Source of the DNA: Paenibacillus sp. cl123 | Lineage (GTDB): Bacteria > Bacillota > Bacilli > Paenibacillales > NBRC-103111 | Reading direction: 5' to 3' | NCBI RefSeq assembly: GCF_900101595.1 | Contig: NZ_FMYY01000020.1 | Coordinates: 58,600-122,599, forward strand | Length of the DNA: 64,000 nucleotides | Shown here: in pieces, positions 8,354-17,467 of the stretch | How the letters are laid out: every line of letters begins with the position of its first letter | Numbering within the stretch: position 1 is the stretch's first letter | Notes under the pieces: model-generated | Database searches by the model: none | The model's input: the letters and a program-made list of their open reading frames with translations, nothing else | What the model was told of the DNA's origin: nothing | Position numbers and translations under genes: made by a program

Positions 8354-9901
8354 ATGAGCAATTGGAAAAATAAGGTTGGAAAAATAGCGCTGGCCACAGC
8401 CGTAACGGGCGGGTTGTTAGCCGGATGTTCCCAGGGGGAGAAGCCCGGCTCCAGCAGCGACGCGAAGGAAGACGGGGTTGTTCTCGGGCAAAAAGAGGTA
8501 ACCTTGAACATGATGACCTTCTCGCATACGAACTGGCCTTATAAGGAGGATTGGCCGGTTTATCGCTATCTGAAGGAAAAGACGGGCATCTCCTTCAAGG
8601 TTCAGCCGGTCATGAACGACTACTCGACAACGATGAACCTCGCCATTTCGTCCGGAGAGGTTCCCGATCTGATGATGGTGAACAGCCTATCCGCTGCCAA
8701 CACGCATGGAGAAAGCGGAGCGTTCATCAATTTCTTCGACCATCTCGACCAAATGCCCAATTATAAGAAGTTTCTGGACGAACACCCGGAAGTGAAGGCG
8801 TCGATCCTGTCACCAGACGGAAAAAACTACTTCCTGCCCTTGTACGGACTCGAGCAGCAGTCTCGCCGTTCCTGGCTTTACCGGGACGATGTGTTCAAGA
8901 AGCATGACCTGAAGCCGCCTACCACCTACGATGAGCTCTATACGGTTGCCAAGAAGCTCAAGGAGCTCTATCCCGACAGCTATCCGCTCGCCGTCTTTAA
9001 CGGACTCAGCCCGCTCATTAATATGGCTCCGGCTTTCGGCACGCACAGCGACTTTTACTATGATGAAGCCAAGAAGGAATGGCGCTATGGCCCGACTGAG
9101 GACAACTACAAGCTCATGGTTTCTTATATGAACAGATTTTATAAAGAAGGCCTGGTCGCTCCTGACTTCATGGCCCATAAGCGCAAGCAGTTTAACGACC
9201 TGCTGCTGCAGAACAAGGCTTTCATTGCGAGCGATTATATCGGCATTATGGATGAGCTTCCTTTAACACTTGGCGAAAAGGCTTCGGCGTTCAGCCTCGA
9301 TTACATGAACCCGCCCGTCGGGTCGCCCGAAGGCAAGTCCCAGAATATGTTAGCCGGCTTCATGGGCGACGGATTTGCGATTGCTTCCAAGTCCAAAGAG
9401 CGCGATCTGCTGTTGAAATACGTGGATTTCCTTTTCTCTGAGGAAGGAATTGAGCTGGTAACGTGGGGCAAGGAAGGGGAAACCTTCAAGACGGAGAATG
9501 GCGTGCGCAAGTTCAATGAGGATTACAAGGAGTTCGGCGACTTGAGAAAGAAGACCGGTCTTGCGACCACCGGCGCGCACTTCGTGCTGGATATGAAGGC
9601 TTATGATTCCCTGTACTCGCCCAAGATGCGGGAGGCCATGAAGAAGATCGGGAACCACGAAACAAAGGCTCAGCCTAGGCTTTCTTATACGAACGAGGAG
9701 AATGAAGTGCTTAGCATGGTGGGGGCTACGGTGAAGAAATATCGCGAGGAGCAGGTAGCCAAATTTATTTTGGGCCAGAAGAGCCTGGACGAATGGGATG
9801 CGTATGTGAAGGAATCGAACCAGCTTGGCGTTCAGAAGGTACTCGATGTTCACAAGGGCGCCCATGACCGCACACTGAAGTTCTTGAACGAGGCCAAGTA
9901 A
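8354..9901 (+). CDS. extracellular solute-binding lipoprotein, LplA-like
   Basis: Substrate-binding lipoprotein (515 residues) of a sugar-type ABC importer. The signal peptide ends in lipobox LLAGC (Cys near residue 25), then a Ser/Gly-rich tether. The mature part has the family-1 solute-binding pattern seen in Paenibacillus LplA/YtcQ proteins (EKTGISFKVQPV, SGEVPDLMM, DGKNYFLP, WLYRDDVFKK). Start ATG follows AAAAGGAGAG. Two permease genes follow in order; no ATPase is encoded, as usual for importers that share MsmX. The substrate is probably an oligosaccharide or uronide, which the sequence does not settle. Confidence 0.9.
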   Translation: MSNWKNKVGKIALATAVTGGLLAGCSQGEKPGSSSDAKEDGVVLGQKEVTLNMMTFSHTNWPYKEDWPVYRYLKEKTGISFKVQPVMNDYSTTMNLAISSGEVPDLMMVNSLSAANTHGESGAFINFFDHLDQMPNYKKFLDEHPEVKASILSPDGKNYFLPLYGLEQQSRRSWLYRDDVFKKHDLKPPTTYDELYTVAKKLKELYPDSYPLAVFNGLSPLINMAPAFGTHSDFYYDEAKKEWRYGPTEDNYKLMVSYMNRFYKEGLVAPDFMAHKRKQFNDLLLQNKAFIASDYIGIMDELPLTLGEKASAFSLDYMNPPVGSPEGKSQNMLAGFMGDGFAIASKSKERDLLLKYVDFLFSEEGIELVTWGKEGETFKTENGVRKFNEDYKEFGDLRKKTGLATTGAHFVLDMKAYDSLYSPKMREAMKKIGNHETKAQPRLSYTNEENEVLSMVGATVKKYREEQVAKFILGQKSLDEWDAYVKESNQLGVQKVLDVHKGAHDRTLKFLNEAK

Positions 9902-9943
9902 CTCAGCAGCAGCGGTTCTTGACACAAAAGGGGGTTATTTTAC

Positions 9944-10900
9944 TTGCAGGTTTCATCGAGAACGACAACCGGTCCGTTGCCGTCTAAGACCCGTGATTTG
10001 ACGTTTGTCCGCAAGCTCAAGCGGGACCGGTATTTGCTGCTTCTATTGCTGCCCTGCCTGCTGTATTACCTGGTCTTCAAATATACACCGATCTTCGGGA
10101 TCGTCATTGCGTTTAAAAACTACAACCTGTATAAAGGTGTGCTGGAAAGCGATTGGGCCGGATTGAAATACTTCCAGATGTTTATCAGCAGCCGCGATTT
10201 CTGGCCGGTTATCCGCAATACGTTTCTGCTCGGCTTGTATAAGCTTGTCTTCGGGTTCCCGGCTCCGATTATCCTGGCGCTGATGATTAACGAAGTCCGC
10301 AAGTCCTTCCTCAAGCGTTTCGTCCAAACGGTCAGCTACCTGCCGCATTTCATTTCGAATGTGGTGGTAGCGGGTATTGCCGTCACGTTCCTGTCGCCGA
10401 GCGGCGGGATCGTGAATCAGATTTTGGAGCGTTCTGGCCTGGAACGGATCAATTTTTTGGTGGAGTCCTCCTGGTTCCGTACCATTTACGTGTCGACGGA
10501 TATTTGGCAGCATGTCGGCTGGGGAACGATCATTTACCTTGCCGCCCTAACGGCGATAGATCCCCAGCTCTACGAAGCGGCCCGGATGGACGGGGCCAAC
10601 CGGTGGAAGCAGATGATCCATATTACGCTTCCGGGCATCGCCCCGGCGATCGTCATCATTCTCATTCTGGATATTGGAAAAATTCTGGAGATCGGGTTCG
10701 AAAAGGTATATCTGCTCGCCACGCCTGCTACCTACGAAACAGCCGATATCATATCGACTTATGTGTACCGAGTCGGTATGGCTCAGGGGAACTACAGCTA
10801 TGCGACAGCTATCGATTTGTTCACCGGGGTGATCAGCTTTATCTTTATCATTGCGGCGAATGCGTTCAGCCGCAAGGTAAGCGGAAGCAGCATTTGGTAG
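9944..10900 (+). CDS. sugar ABC permease, LplB-like
   Basis: Integral membrane permease of 318 residues with six predicted helices, starting at TTG after AAAAGGGGG. The EAA loop, read as YEAARMDGANRWKQMIHITLPGI near residues 215-235, is the contact point for the shared ATPase and identifies an inner-membrane component of a carbohydrate importer. It pairs with the next gene. The longer charged N-terminus (about 30 residues) is typical of LplB/YteP proteins. Confidence 0.9.
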   Translation: MQVSSRTTTGPLPSKTRDLTFVRKLKRDRYLLLLLLPCLLYYLVFKYTPIFGIVIAFKNYNLYKGVLESDWAGLKYFQMFISSRDFWPVIRNTFLLGLYKLVFGFPAPIILALMINEVRKSFLKRFVQTVSYLPHFISNVVVAGIAVTFLSPSGGIVNQILERSGLERINFLVESSWFRTIYVSTDIWQHVGWGTIIYLAALTAIDPQLYEAARMDGANRWKQMIHITLPGIAPAIVIILILDIGKILEIGFEKVYLLATPATYETADIISTYVYRVGMAQGNYSYATAIDLFTGVISFIFIIAANAFSRKVSGSSIW

Positions 10901-10912
10901 AGGGGGGAAAGT

Positions 10913-11776
10913 ATGAAGCAGCGCTACAACGCGTTTGACTTGGTGAATACCGTTCTGCTCTTCGGTGTTACGGCAGCTTGCCTGTATCCGTTCGTCTATA
11001 TGCTCGCCATCTCCCTTAGCGAGCCGGCGGCCATCGCCAAGGGAGAGGTGTGGCTCTGGCCAAAGGGCTTGACGGTCGATATGTATCAGTATGTATTCGA
11101 AGACGGACGGGTGCTGAAGGGCTACAAGAATACATTAATCTACGTGACCCTCGGGACGGCGATTTCCCTGCTGGTAACGGCGCTCGGAGCTTACTCGCTG
11201 TCCAAGACGAGAATGGTGCTATGTAAGCCGATACTTCTGCTGATCGTTTTCACGATGTTTTTCAGCGGGGGGATGATTCCGACCTTTCTGGTCGTCAAAG
11301 AGCTCGGTTTAATTAATACGATTTGGGGAATGGTGCTGCCCGGAGCGGTGGGGACGTGGAATTTATTAATCATGCGAACCTTCTTCATGGGCATGCCGCA
11401 GGAGCTGGAGGAATCGGGGAAAATGGACGGCTTGTCGGAGATCGGGATTTTCTTCCGGATTGTTCTGCCGCTGTCCAAGCCGGTTCTTGCCACCATCGGA
11501 CTGTATTATGCAGTGGGTACATGGAACAACTTCATGGGGCCGCTCTTGTACTTGCGGGATGCCGATTTGCAGCCTCTTCAGGTTATCCTGCGCAACATTG
11601 TCTTGGCCGGACAGTTTACAGGCTCCGAAGGACCGGCGGTCGGGGACATGGTCATTATGGACGAGGCCCTGAAATTCACCACCATCATGGTGTCGACGCT
11701 TCCGATCCTTCTGGTTTACCCGTTCATTCAGAAATATTTTGTCAAAGGAGCCTTGATTGGCTCTGTAAAAGGCTAA
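10913..11776 (+). CDS. sugar ABC permease, LplC-like
   Basis: Second permease, 287 residues, six helices, beginning 13 bases after LplB. The EAA-type loop ELEESGKMDGLSEIGIFFRIVLPLSKP is near residues 165-190. The C-terminus VYPFIQKYFVKGALIGSVKG is the standard ending of the LplC/YtcP group. It stops 14 bp short of the convergent AraC regulator, with no obvious terminator between them. Confidence 0.92.
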   Translation: MKQRYNAFDLVNTVLLFGVTAACLYPFVYMLAISLSEPAAIAKGEVWLWPKGLTVDMYQYVFEDGRVLKGYKNTLIYVTLGTAISLLVTALGAYSLSKTRMVLCKPILLLIVFTMFFSGGMIPTFLVVKELGLINTIWGMVLPGAVGTWNLLIMRTFFMGMPQELEESGKMDGLSEIGIFFRIVLPLSKPVLATIGLYYAVGTWNNFMGPLLYLRDADLQPLQVILRNIVLAGQFTGSEGPAVGDMVIMDEALKFTTIMVSTLPILLVYPFIQKYFVKGALIGSVKG

Positions 11777-11789
11777 CGAAGCCGTCCAG

Positions 11790-14036
11790 TCACTCGCTGT
11801 TCCGGAGAAGCGTTTTCCGGTAATCTCCGGGTGTCTGGCCGGTTTCTTTTTTGTACATGCGGATAAAGGAAGTGACGTTACGGTATCCGATGCGGTTGCC
11901 GACCTCCTGAATCGGCAGGTTCGTTCCGGACAGCAGCTCTTTGGCTTTGGCAATGCGCAGGGAGTTGAGCTGGTCGCTGAAGTTGCGGCCGGTTTTCTCC
12001 TTAATATAGCCGGACAAGTAAGCTGGCGACATGTTGAGTTTATGGGCCAGCATGTCCAGCGAAATATCCTCGGCGTAATGGGTATCGATAAAGCGGATGA
12101 CATACTGGATGATGTCATAGTTTTCTTCCCGCTTGAGCTGGATCGCCCCGGCTGCCTCAGCGGCAAACTGTTGAAGCGCCTCCCGGTATTGATCCGGCGT
12201 GACGCTGTGAGCGAGCAGAGGATCAAGCTCTGCGCTCCATTCGTGGGTAATCTTCAGCAGCTTGACCGTTCGGCGGATGCGGCTGACTGTGTAATCGGCG
12301 AAACGCTCCAGCTGTTCAGTCGTTGCCCCCTGCCGGGTGAGCTCTTCGATAGCTCGCTGGATAAGCTGCCGGCATTCGTTTTCGTTGCCTGCCTGCAAAT
12401 TGACGTAAAACTCCTGCTCCTGCTCGGTGGTGAATCCGACGACCTCCGTTACCTGCTCCTTCTCCCAGATAATCTGCGTTTCTTCCACCGGTCTCGCTTG
12501 CCGGACCAAGGAGAGAGCCTCGGCATAGGCTTGGTCGAAGTCGGCGGATTGCTGGAATAAGGAGGAGACGCTAATCGTCACCAGATAATAGTCGGAGTCG
12601 TGATCATAGATTTGCTTCAGCTTGGCGAGACTTTGCTTGAGCTGATTGGACTTCTCGCTTGTATACACGATAGAAAGAATTTGATGGGTCTCCATTTGGA
12701 AGGTGTGAGACAGCGGGAATTCCGAGCCGATCGTCCGCCGAATGATCTCCTGGATTTGGCCAAGGATACGGGAAGTCAGATCCGAAGGCAGCTGGCCCTC
12801 CAAATGACGGTACCGGATCTGGTGAACCAGGATCATAAATGCGCCGTCTCCGGCATAGAGCTGCTGGGCGTCCTGGGCGTCGATCTTCAGTTTTTTGAAC
12901 CGCGCCATGTAATGATAGCTGGTCAGCATCGGCTTCACGCTATCCATCCATTCCTTGATCTGCTTGCGTTCCTGTCCGAGCTGCTGTAAATGATCCGAGA
13001 TCGCATTAAATTCCGCAATGTTCCCTTTATATCGAACCGCATCGCTTTCAGTCAAGCCGGTTACGATGTTCTTGAGCGGCTGATTGATGGTGCGGCTGAA
13101 GAACAGCGAGGTACTGATCCCGATCAGAACAGTAGCCGCAAACAGCGCAACGGCTATCCAGTTCATCCGGTTAATATTCCGGTTCAGGTCGTCATGCTTA
13201 ATGACCGTGACATAGGTGAAGCCCGATTCCACTCCCCGCTCGTAGAAGTAGTAGGTTTCATCGTGCAGCACCCACTCTGCGGCGCCATCCCATTCCGGTA
13301 ATTTCAGGTCCGGGTCGGCTCCATCCGACTGGAACAACCGGCGTCCGTCCGCATCGAGAAGAAAAAACTGGCTTCCCGGCTTCCCTTTATAGGACTCGTA
13401 CCACTTTTTCATATCGACAAAAGCGATGACCTCGTAAGGGCTTCCGGCTACATTGGTGCGGATCGGCAGGAGCAGCATGTTGCCAAGGTCCGGACGCACC
13501 ATGAACACCCGGCTTGGAACCGTTTGGAGAAACTGGGGATCGTTACCGGGATGCTTCCAGTATTCAAGCGAGTAGTCCCGATTCACATAATAGTGGCCGA
13601 ACATCCGGTCGTCGTTCACGATGCCGTCTTTCTCCACGAGAAAGGAATGGTTGCGGTAGTAAATCATCACGTTCACCAGATGATAATAAGGCTGGTTAAC
13701 GAGCTCGCGAATGGTGGAAGCCAGGCTCTGGACTTGAAGGTAATCGATGCCTTGTTTCCCTTTCTCGTCGGCTTGCCGCTGAATGTTCCGCACATATTCG
13801 TGATGCTGGAGATTCAGCAGCCTGCCCTTCCAGTTCTTGAACTGCGTTTCGAAGCTTTCAACCGTGTTGCGGATTAGCGTTCGATTGTAGTTGACGATTT
13901 CAGTGCTGACGTTGCGTGTATAGAAGGTGAACGACCAGACATTGTAGGAAGATAGCAGAATGATGACAATCAGGAAATACGTTAGCATTTTGAAAAATAA
14001 AGAGTTGAACCGGATAGTAGGGAATAAAACGTTCAC
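11790..14036 (-). CDS. membrane-anchored AraC-family regulator
   Basis: One-piece membrane sensor and transcription factor of about 748 residues. N-terminal helix (MLTYFLIVIILLSSYNVW), extracellular sensor (about 40-280), second helix (WIAVALFAATVLIGISTSLFF), a HAMP-like segment, a long cytoplasmic region and two C-terminal AraC helix-turn-helices (DISLDMLAHKLNMSPAYLSGYIKE and IGYRNVTSFIRMYKKETG). The start was set at GTG 14036, preceded by AAAGGAGACA; the frame is open 37 codons further but no ribosome site supports that. It probably activates the neighbouring ABC operon, as such regulators do next to Lpl-type transporters. Confidence 0.85.
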   Translation of the reverse strand: MNVLFPTIRFNSLFFKMLTYFLIVIILLSSYNVWSFTFYTRNVSTEIVNYNRTLIRNTVESFETQFKNWKGRLLNLQHHEYVRNIQRQADEKGKQGIDYLQVQSLASTIRELVNQPYYHLVNVMIYYRNHSFLVEKDGIVNDDRMFGHYYVNRDYSLEYWKHPGNDPQFLQTVPSRVFMVRPDLGNMLLLPIRTNVAGSPYEVIAFVDMKKWYESYKGKPGSQFFLLDADGRRLFQSDGADPDLKLPEWDGAAEWVLHDETYYFYERGVESGFTYVTVIKHDDLNRNINRMNWIAVALFAATVLIGISTSLFFSRTINQPLKNIVTGLTESDAVRYKGNIAEFNAISDHLQQLGQERKQIKEWMDSVKPMLTSYHYMARFKKLKIDAQDAQQLYAGDGAFMILVHQIRYRHLEGQLPSDLTSRILGQIQEIIRRTIGSEFPLSHTFQMETHQILSIVYTSEKSNQLKQSLAKLKQIYDHDSDYYLVTISVSSLFQQSADFDQAYAEALSLVRQARPVEETQIIWEKEQVTEVVGFTTEQEQEFYVNLQAGNENECRQLIQRAIEELTRQGATTEQLERFADYTVSRIRRTVKLLKITHEWSAELDPLLAHSVTPDQYREALQQFAAEAAGAIQLKREENYDIIQYVIRFIDTHYAEDISLDMLAHKLNMSPAYLSGYIKEKTGRNFSDQLNSLRIAKAKELLSGTNLPIQEVGNRIGYRNVTSFIRMYKKETGQTPGDYRKTLLRNSE

Positions 14037-14168
14037 GTTGTGTCTCCTTTTGGATGCGCTCTCTTCTGGTATTGTCCTGCCGAAAGGACGAACCTGTCGT
14101 TTAGGCCTGCTTAATCCAGCGGTCCAAAGCGGGGGCAGTGAGGTCAATATTTCTCCACAGTGGCTGCT

Positions 14169-14220
14169 TGAAAAAGACTGGATAATGCTTGGGGATTAGC
14201 CCGGGCATCTTCCAGTCTTT
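14169..14220 (-). terminator. terminator of the TrmH-type methylase gene
   Basis: Ten-bp stem AAAGACTGGA/TCCAGTCTTT followed on the minus strand by further T residues, 25 bp after the stop codon. Confidence 0.75.
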
Positions 14221-14244
14221 AGTGTGTTGGTGGACAGGAATTAT

Positions 14245-15081
14245 TTAGGGTTGGCCACTCCGCTGCCGCGCAGCCTCAAACAGCATAACCGTTGCCGCCA
14301 TCGCCGCATTCAGCGATTCGGCCCGTCCTTGCATAGGGATGATGACATGCTGCTCGACCAGCTGCCCGACGGCCTCGGACACTCCTTGTCCTTCGTTGCC
14401 GATGACGATCCAGGTAGCCGGGCGCAGGTCGCAGTCATACAGCGGGACCGCTCCTTGCAGGCTCGTGCCCACGATCTGCACGCCGGCTTCGGCCGCCTGA
14501 GGCAAACATGCGGTCAAGTCGGCCGAGACGATAGGCAGATGAAACAGTGAGCCCATCGTCGAGCGGACAGTTTTGGGATTGTACAGATCGACGGTGCCCT
14601 TGCCGAGTACAATCCCCGTAGCTCCGACCGCATCCGCGCTGCGAATGATAGTGCCCAGATTGCCCGGGTCCTGCATGCCGTCGATAGCGATGACCAGCGC
14701 CTTGCCTGTTGCTCCGCTCTTAGTCTGGAGCAGATCGGACAATCTCCAAGGCAGCTTCGGCACGACGGCAAATACCGGCTGTGGCGTCAGCGTATCGGTG
14801 CATTTGGCCAGCACCGACTCCGATACGGCCACGCATTCGATGCCCGCGGCTCTCGCTTTCGCGAGCAAGGAAGCGCAGCTTGCCTTGCGATCCTCGGCGT
14901 AAACGATTGTATCGGGCGGCATCAGCTCCGACCCGAGCGCCTCTTCGACCAGATGCAGTCCTTCGATGAGGAAACGTCCCGTTTTGTCCCGGCCTTTGCG
15001 GCTTTGCAGCTCTGCCCACTGCTTGACGCGCGGATTTTGTGCGGAGCTGATAATTTCAGCGGCTTGCTTAGATTCTCTCAC
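14245..15081 (-). CDS. TrmH/SpoU-family RNA 2'-O-methyltransferase
   Basis: S-adenosylmethionine-dependent RNA ribose methyltransferase, 278 residues. N-terminal substrate-binding domain (about 1-110) and SPOUT knot domain with the three family motifs: DPGNLGTIIRSADA, the IVIGNEGQGVS segment, and the final IPMQGRAESLNAAMAATVMLFE. GTG start after AGAGGGA. It is related to B. subtilis YsgA, which also sits beside sspI; here ktrA lies between. The exact rRNA or tRNA target is unknown. Confidence 0.9.
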   Translation of the reverse strand: MRESKQAAEIISSAQNPRVKQWAELQSRKGRDKTGRFLIEGLHLVEEALGSELMPPDTIVYAEDRKASCASLLAKARAAGIECVAVSESVLAKCTDTLTPQPVFAVVPKLPWRLSDLLQTKSGATGKALVIAIDGMQDPGNLGTIIRSADAVGATGIVLGKGTVDLYNPKTVRSTMGSLFHLPIVSADLTACLPQAAEAGVQIVGTSLQGAVPLYDCDLRPATWIVIGNEGQGVSEAVGQLVEQHVIIPMQGRAESLNAAMAATVMLFEAARQRSGQP

Positions 15082-15124
15082 TGCGTTAGTCCCTCTATTC
15101 TACTGCTTAGTGTGCGGCAGTCAT

Positions 15125-15784
15125 TTATTCCGCGAAGGTGCGTTCGAAATGCTGCAGGTCTTCATTTTTCCCGACAATAACGAGCACATCGTCCTCCCGG
15201 ATCAAATCCTCGGCATGAGGAGCGATATTCATCTGCTCTCCGCTCTTGATCCCCATCACGTTGCAGCCGTATTTGGCCCGAATATCCAGCTGTCTCAAGC
15301 TGCGTCCGACCATCTGCCGCGAAGCCTGAATCTCGACGATGCTGTAATCCTCGGACAGCTCGATATGATCGATAATATTGGAGGCGATCAGATGATGCGC
15401 CACCCGCTGGCCCATGTCCCGCTCCGGATAGATCACCTTATCCGCCCCGATCTTGCGCAATACTCTGCCATGAAGCTCGCTTTGGGCCTTTACCACGACT
15501 TTCGGCACGCCGATCTCCTTGACGATGATCGTTGTCAGTATGCTCGCCTGAATATCTTGGCCGATCGCCACGACCACCACATCGAAATTACGCAGCCCGA
15601 GCGCGCGTATCGCTTCCTCATCCGTCGAATCTGCCTGCACGACGTGCGTCACAATCTGGGAAGCCTCCTGAATCCGTTCCTCGCTGCTGTCGATGGCCAG
15701 CACCTCGAAGCCAAGTCCAGCCAGCGTCTTGGCGACGCTGAATCCGAATCTTCCCATGCCGATAACGGCAAATTGCTTTTTCAT
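15125..15784 (-). CDS. ktrA: KtrA/KtrC-type potassium channel regulatory subunit
   Basis: Cytoplasmic gating ring subunit of a Ktr potassium transporter, 219 residues. RCK_N Rossmann domain with GMGRFG at residues 9-14 and acidic residue D33 at the end of beta-2; RCK_C domain about 135-219, the site where c-di-AMP binds in characterised KtrA. GAGGGGGA precedes ATG. No ktrB/ktrD membrane subunit is in the window, so the partner must be elsewhere. ktrA or ktrC cannot be separated from sequence alone. Confidence 0.88.
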   Translation of the reverse strand: MKKQFAVIGMGRFGFSVAKTLAGLGFEVLAIDSSEERIQEASQIVTHVVQADSTDEEAIRALGLRNFDVVVVAIGQDIQASILTTIIVKEIGVPKVVVKAQSELHGRVLRKIGADKVIYPERDMGQRVAHHLIASNIIDHIELSEDYSIVEIQASRQMVGRSLRQLDIRAKYGCNVMGIKSGEQMNIAPHAEDLIREDDVLVIVGKNEDLQHFERTFAE

Positions 15785-15968
15785 GCGTACTCCCCCTCAT
15801 GCGCGGAATTCCATTGACATGAACCGCCACTTCTTATTATGTATTATAAAGAATGGGCCGAGGCGAAGTCCACTGCACCGGAGCAGGACCCGCGAGCATG
15901 ATTGAGCGGCGATCGGAGCATATTATAAGAGGTTGACAATGATGATAAGCGAAAGGCGGAGCTATGCC

Positions 15969-16172
15969 ATGAACCTGAATTTAAGACAAGCCATCGTACA
16001 ACGGATGCATGATAAAAACCAGGAAGAGCTGACCGATATCGTCCAGGACTCCATCGACGGGGAGGAGCGCGTGCTCCCGGGTCTCGGCGTTTTATTCGAA
16101 GTCATCTGGAAGCATAGCGCTCCTGAGCAGCAATCCCAGATGATTACGACCCTTAAGGAGCATCTGGCTTAA
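15969..16172 (+). CDS. sspI: small acid-soluble spore protein SspI
   Basis: Minor small acid-soluble spore protein, 67 residues, made in the forespore. The sequence MNLNLRQAIVQRMHDKNQEEL, then DSIDGEERVLPGLGVLFEVIWK, is the SspI family along its full length. The start is ATG 15969, matching the family N-terminus; an upstream in-frame ATG at 15933 would add 12 unrelated residues. AGGCGGAG lies upstream. Divergent from ktrA and close to the trmH-type gene, matching the sspI-ysgA neighbourhood of Bacillus. It shows that the host forms endospores. Confidence 0.93.
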   Translation: MNLNLRQAIVQRMHDKNQEELTDIVQDSIDGEERVLPGLGVLFEVIWKHSAPEQQSQMITTLKEHLA

Positions 16173-16273
16173 GGAAGCCCGGCGCCTAAGCCTTTTAACA
16201 GCTTCGGACTCTGGAGAGCCGGCAAAAACCATGCGGCCGCATGCTTAAATCAACTCGTTTCTCGCACGGCGGA

Positions 16274-16297
16274 ATTGCGGCAGCGAGCTGCCGCAAT
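16274..16297. terminator. hairpin between sspI and the LacI-family gene
   Basis: Perfect 10-bp stem ATTGCGGCAG/CTGCCGCAAT with a four-base loop between convergent genes. No T run follows on either strand, so termination strength is uncertain. Confidence 0.45.
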
Positions 16298-16341
16298 CCC
16301 CGCTGTCACGTTCCTGCTGGCCAGCCAGCGTCAACGGCTTT

Positions 16342-17424
16342 TTACACCGACTGCCGAATGATCAGCTGCGTCTCCAGCATCGTTGGTTTTTGCCCCCATT
16401 CTCCCCTCTGCCCAGCATGTTTCAGCTTCACGCCAACCGCTTCTTGCTGCAGCCGCTCAAGCACCAGCTTCGCCGCCATCCTTCCCATGTCAAAGAAAGG
16501 CACGGCCACCGTCGTGAGCGGCGGGTCGGTTACACGCGCCGCTTCGGAATCATCATAGCCGATAATCGAATAATCCGTCCCCGGCTGAAGCCCTTGTTCG
16601 CGCAGCCCTTGTATCAAGCCGATCGCCATCCGGTCATTGGAAGCAAATATGCCGTCCACTTTTCCTTCCTTCAGATAAGGACCGATCGTTTGCGCAGCCC
16701 GGAGACCGCTCTTACGGCTATAATTTCCTTCATAATACATCCCTTGCGGCATCTGATCCGGCATATTCGTCTCGGGGGCCAGCAGCCCCGCCTCCTGCAT
16801 CGCCCGTTTGTACCCCAGCCACCGGTCGCCGCTGTTGGAATATTCCGGGGAGCCATTGAGGAAAGCGATGCTTCGCTTGCCCTGGCTGATCATATGCTGC
16901 ACCGCTTCATAGCTGCCCTGCACATGATCCGCATCGACGAGCTGAAACGCCTCGCCCGGATAATGCTGATTGACCAGACAATAAGGATACCCGAACTCAT
17001 GCAGCTTGCGCAGCTCGGCCCTCTCCTGGGGCGTATCCGTCGCGCCGAGAATGACGCAGCCATCCACCTTGTGGGAGCGGAAAAAGCCGCTGTAATCGCT
17101 GCCCTCGCCGGGCGCGCGAAACATCAGCAGCATATCGTAGCCCGAGGTTCTGGCCTGCTCTCCGATCCCGCTTAAGACTTCGGCAAAATAATAAGTCGTA
17201 AATATATGAACTTTAGGCACATAAGGAAGCACGACGCCGATATTGCCGCTCCGCCTTCTGGCGAAGTTCTGCGCGATCGCATTCGGATGATAATTCAGCG
17301 CGGCTGCCGCTTCCAGCACCTTCTGCTTCGTCGCTTCTTTCATCGGCCCCACGCCATTGAATACCCGAGAGACAGTGGCTTCGGATACGCCGGCCATAGC
17401 CGCAACTTCTTTACGGGTTACCAT
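16342..17424 (-). CDS. LacI-family transcriptional regulator
   Basis: Repressor of 360 residues: N-terminal LacI helix-turn-helix (MVTRKEVAAMAGVSEATVSRVFNG), hinge (NYHPNAIAQNFARRRSGNIGVVLP) and periplasmic-binding-protein-like effector domain (about 60-340), which should bind a sugar or nucleoside. The start is set at 17424 because the HTH begins there and GGGGGTGAGAG precedes it; the frame extends 24 codons upstream with another possible ATG at 17442. No sugar operon lies beside it, so the target is unknown. Confidence 0.88.
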   Translation of the reverse strand: MVTRKEVAAMAGVSEATVSRVFNGVGPMKEATKQKVLEAAAALNYHPNAIAQNFARRRSGNIGVVLPYVPKVHIFTTYYFAEVLSGIGEQARTSGYDMLLMFRAPGEGSDYSGFFRSHKVDGCVILGATDTPQERAELRKLHEFGYPYCLVNQHYPGEAFQLVDADHVQGSYEAVQHMISQGKRSIAFLNGSPEYSNSGDRWLGYKRAMQEAGLLAPETNMPDQMPQGMYYEGNYSRKSGLRAAQTIGPYLKEGKVDGIFASNDRMAIGLIQGLREQGLQPGTDYSIIGYDDSEAARVTDPPLTTVAVPFFDMGRMAAKLVLERLQQEAVGVKLKHAGQRGEWGQKPTMLETQLIIRQSV

Positions 17425-17467
17425 CCCTCTCACCCCCAGCATGTCACTCCAAGTTAGCACGCGCTCA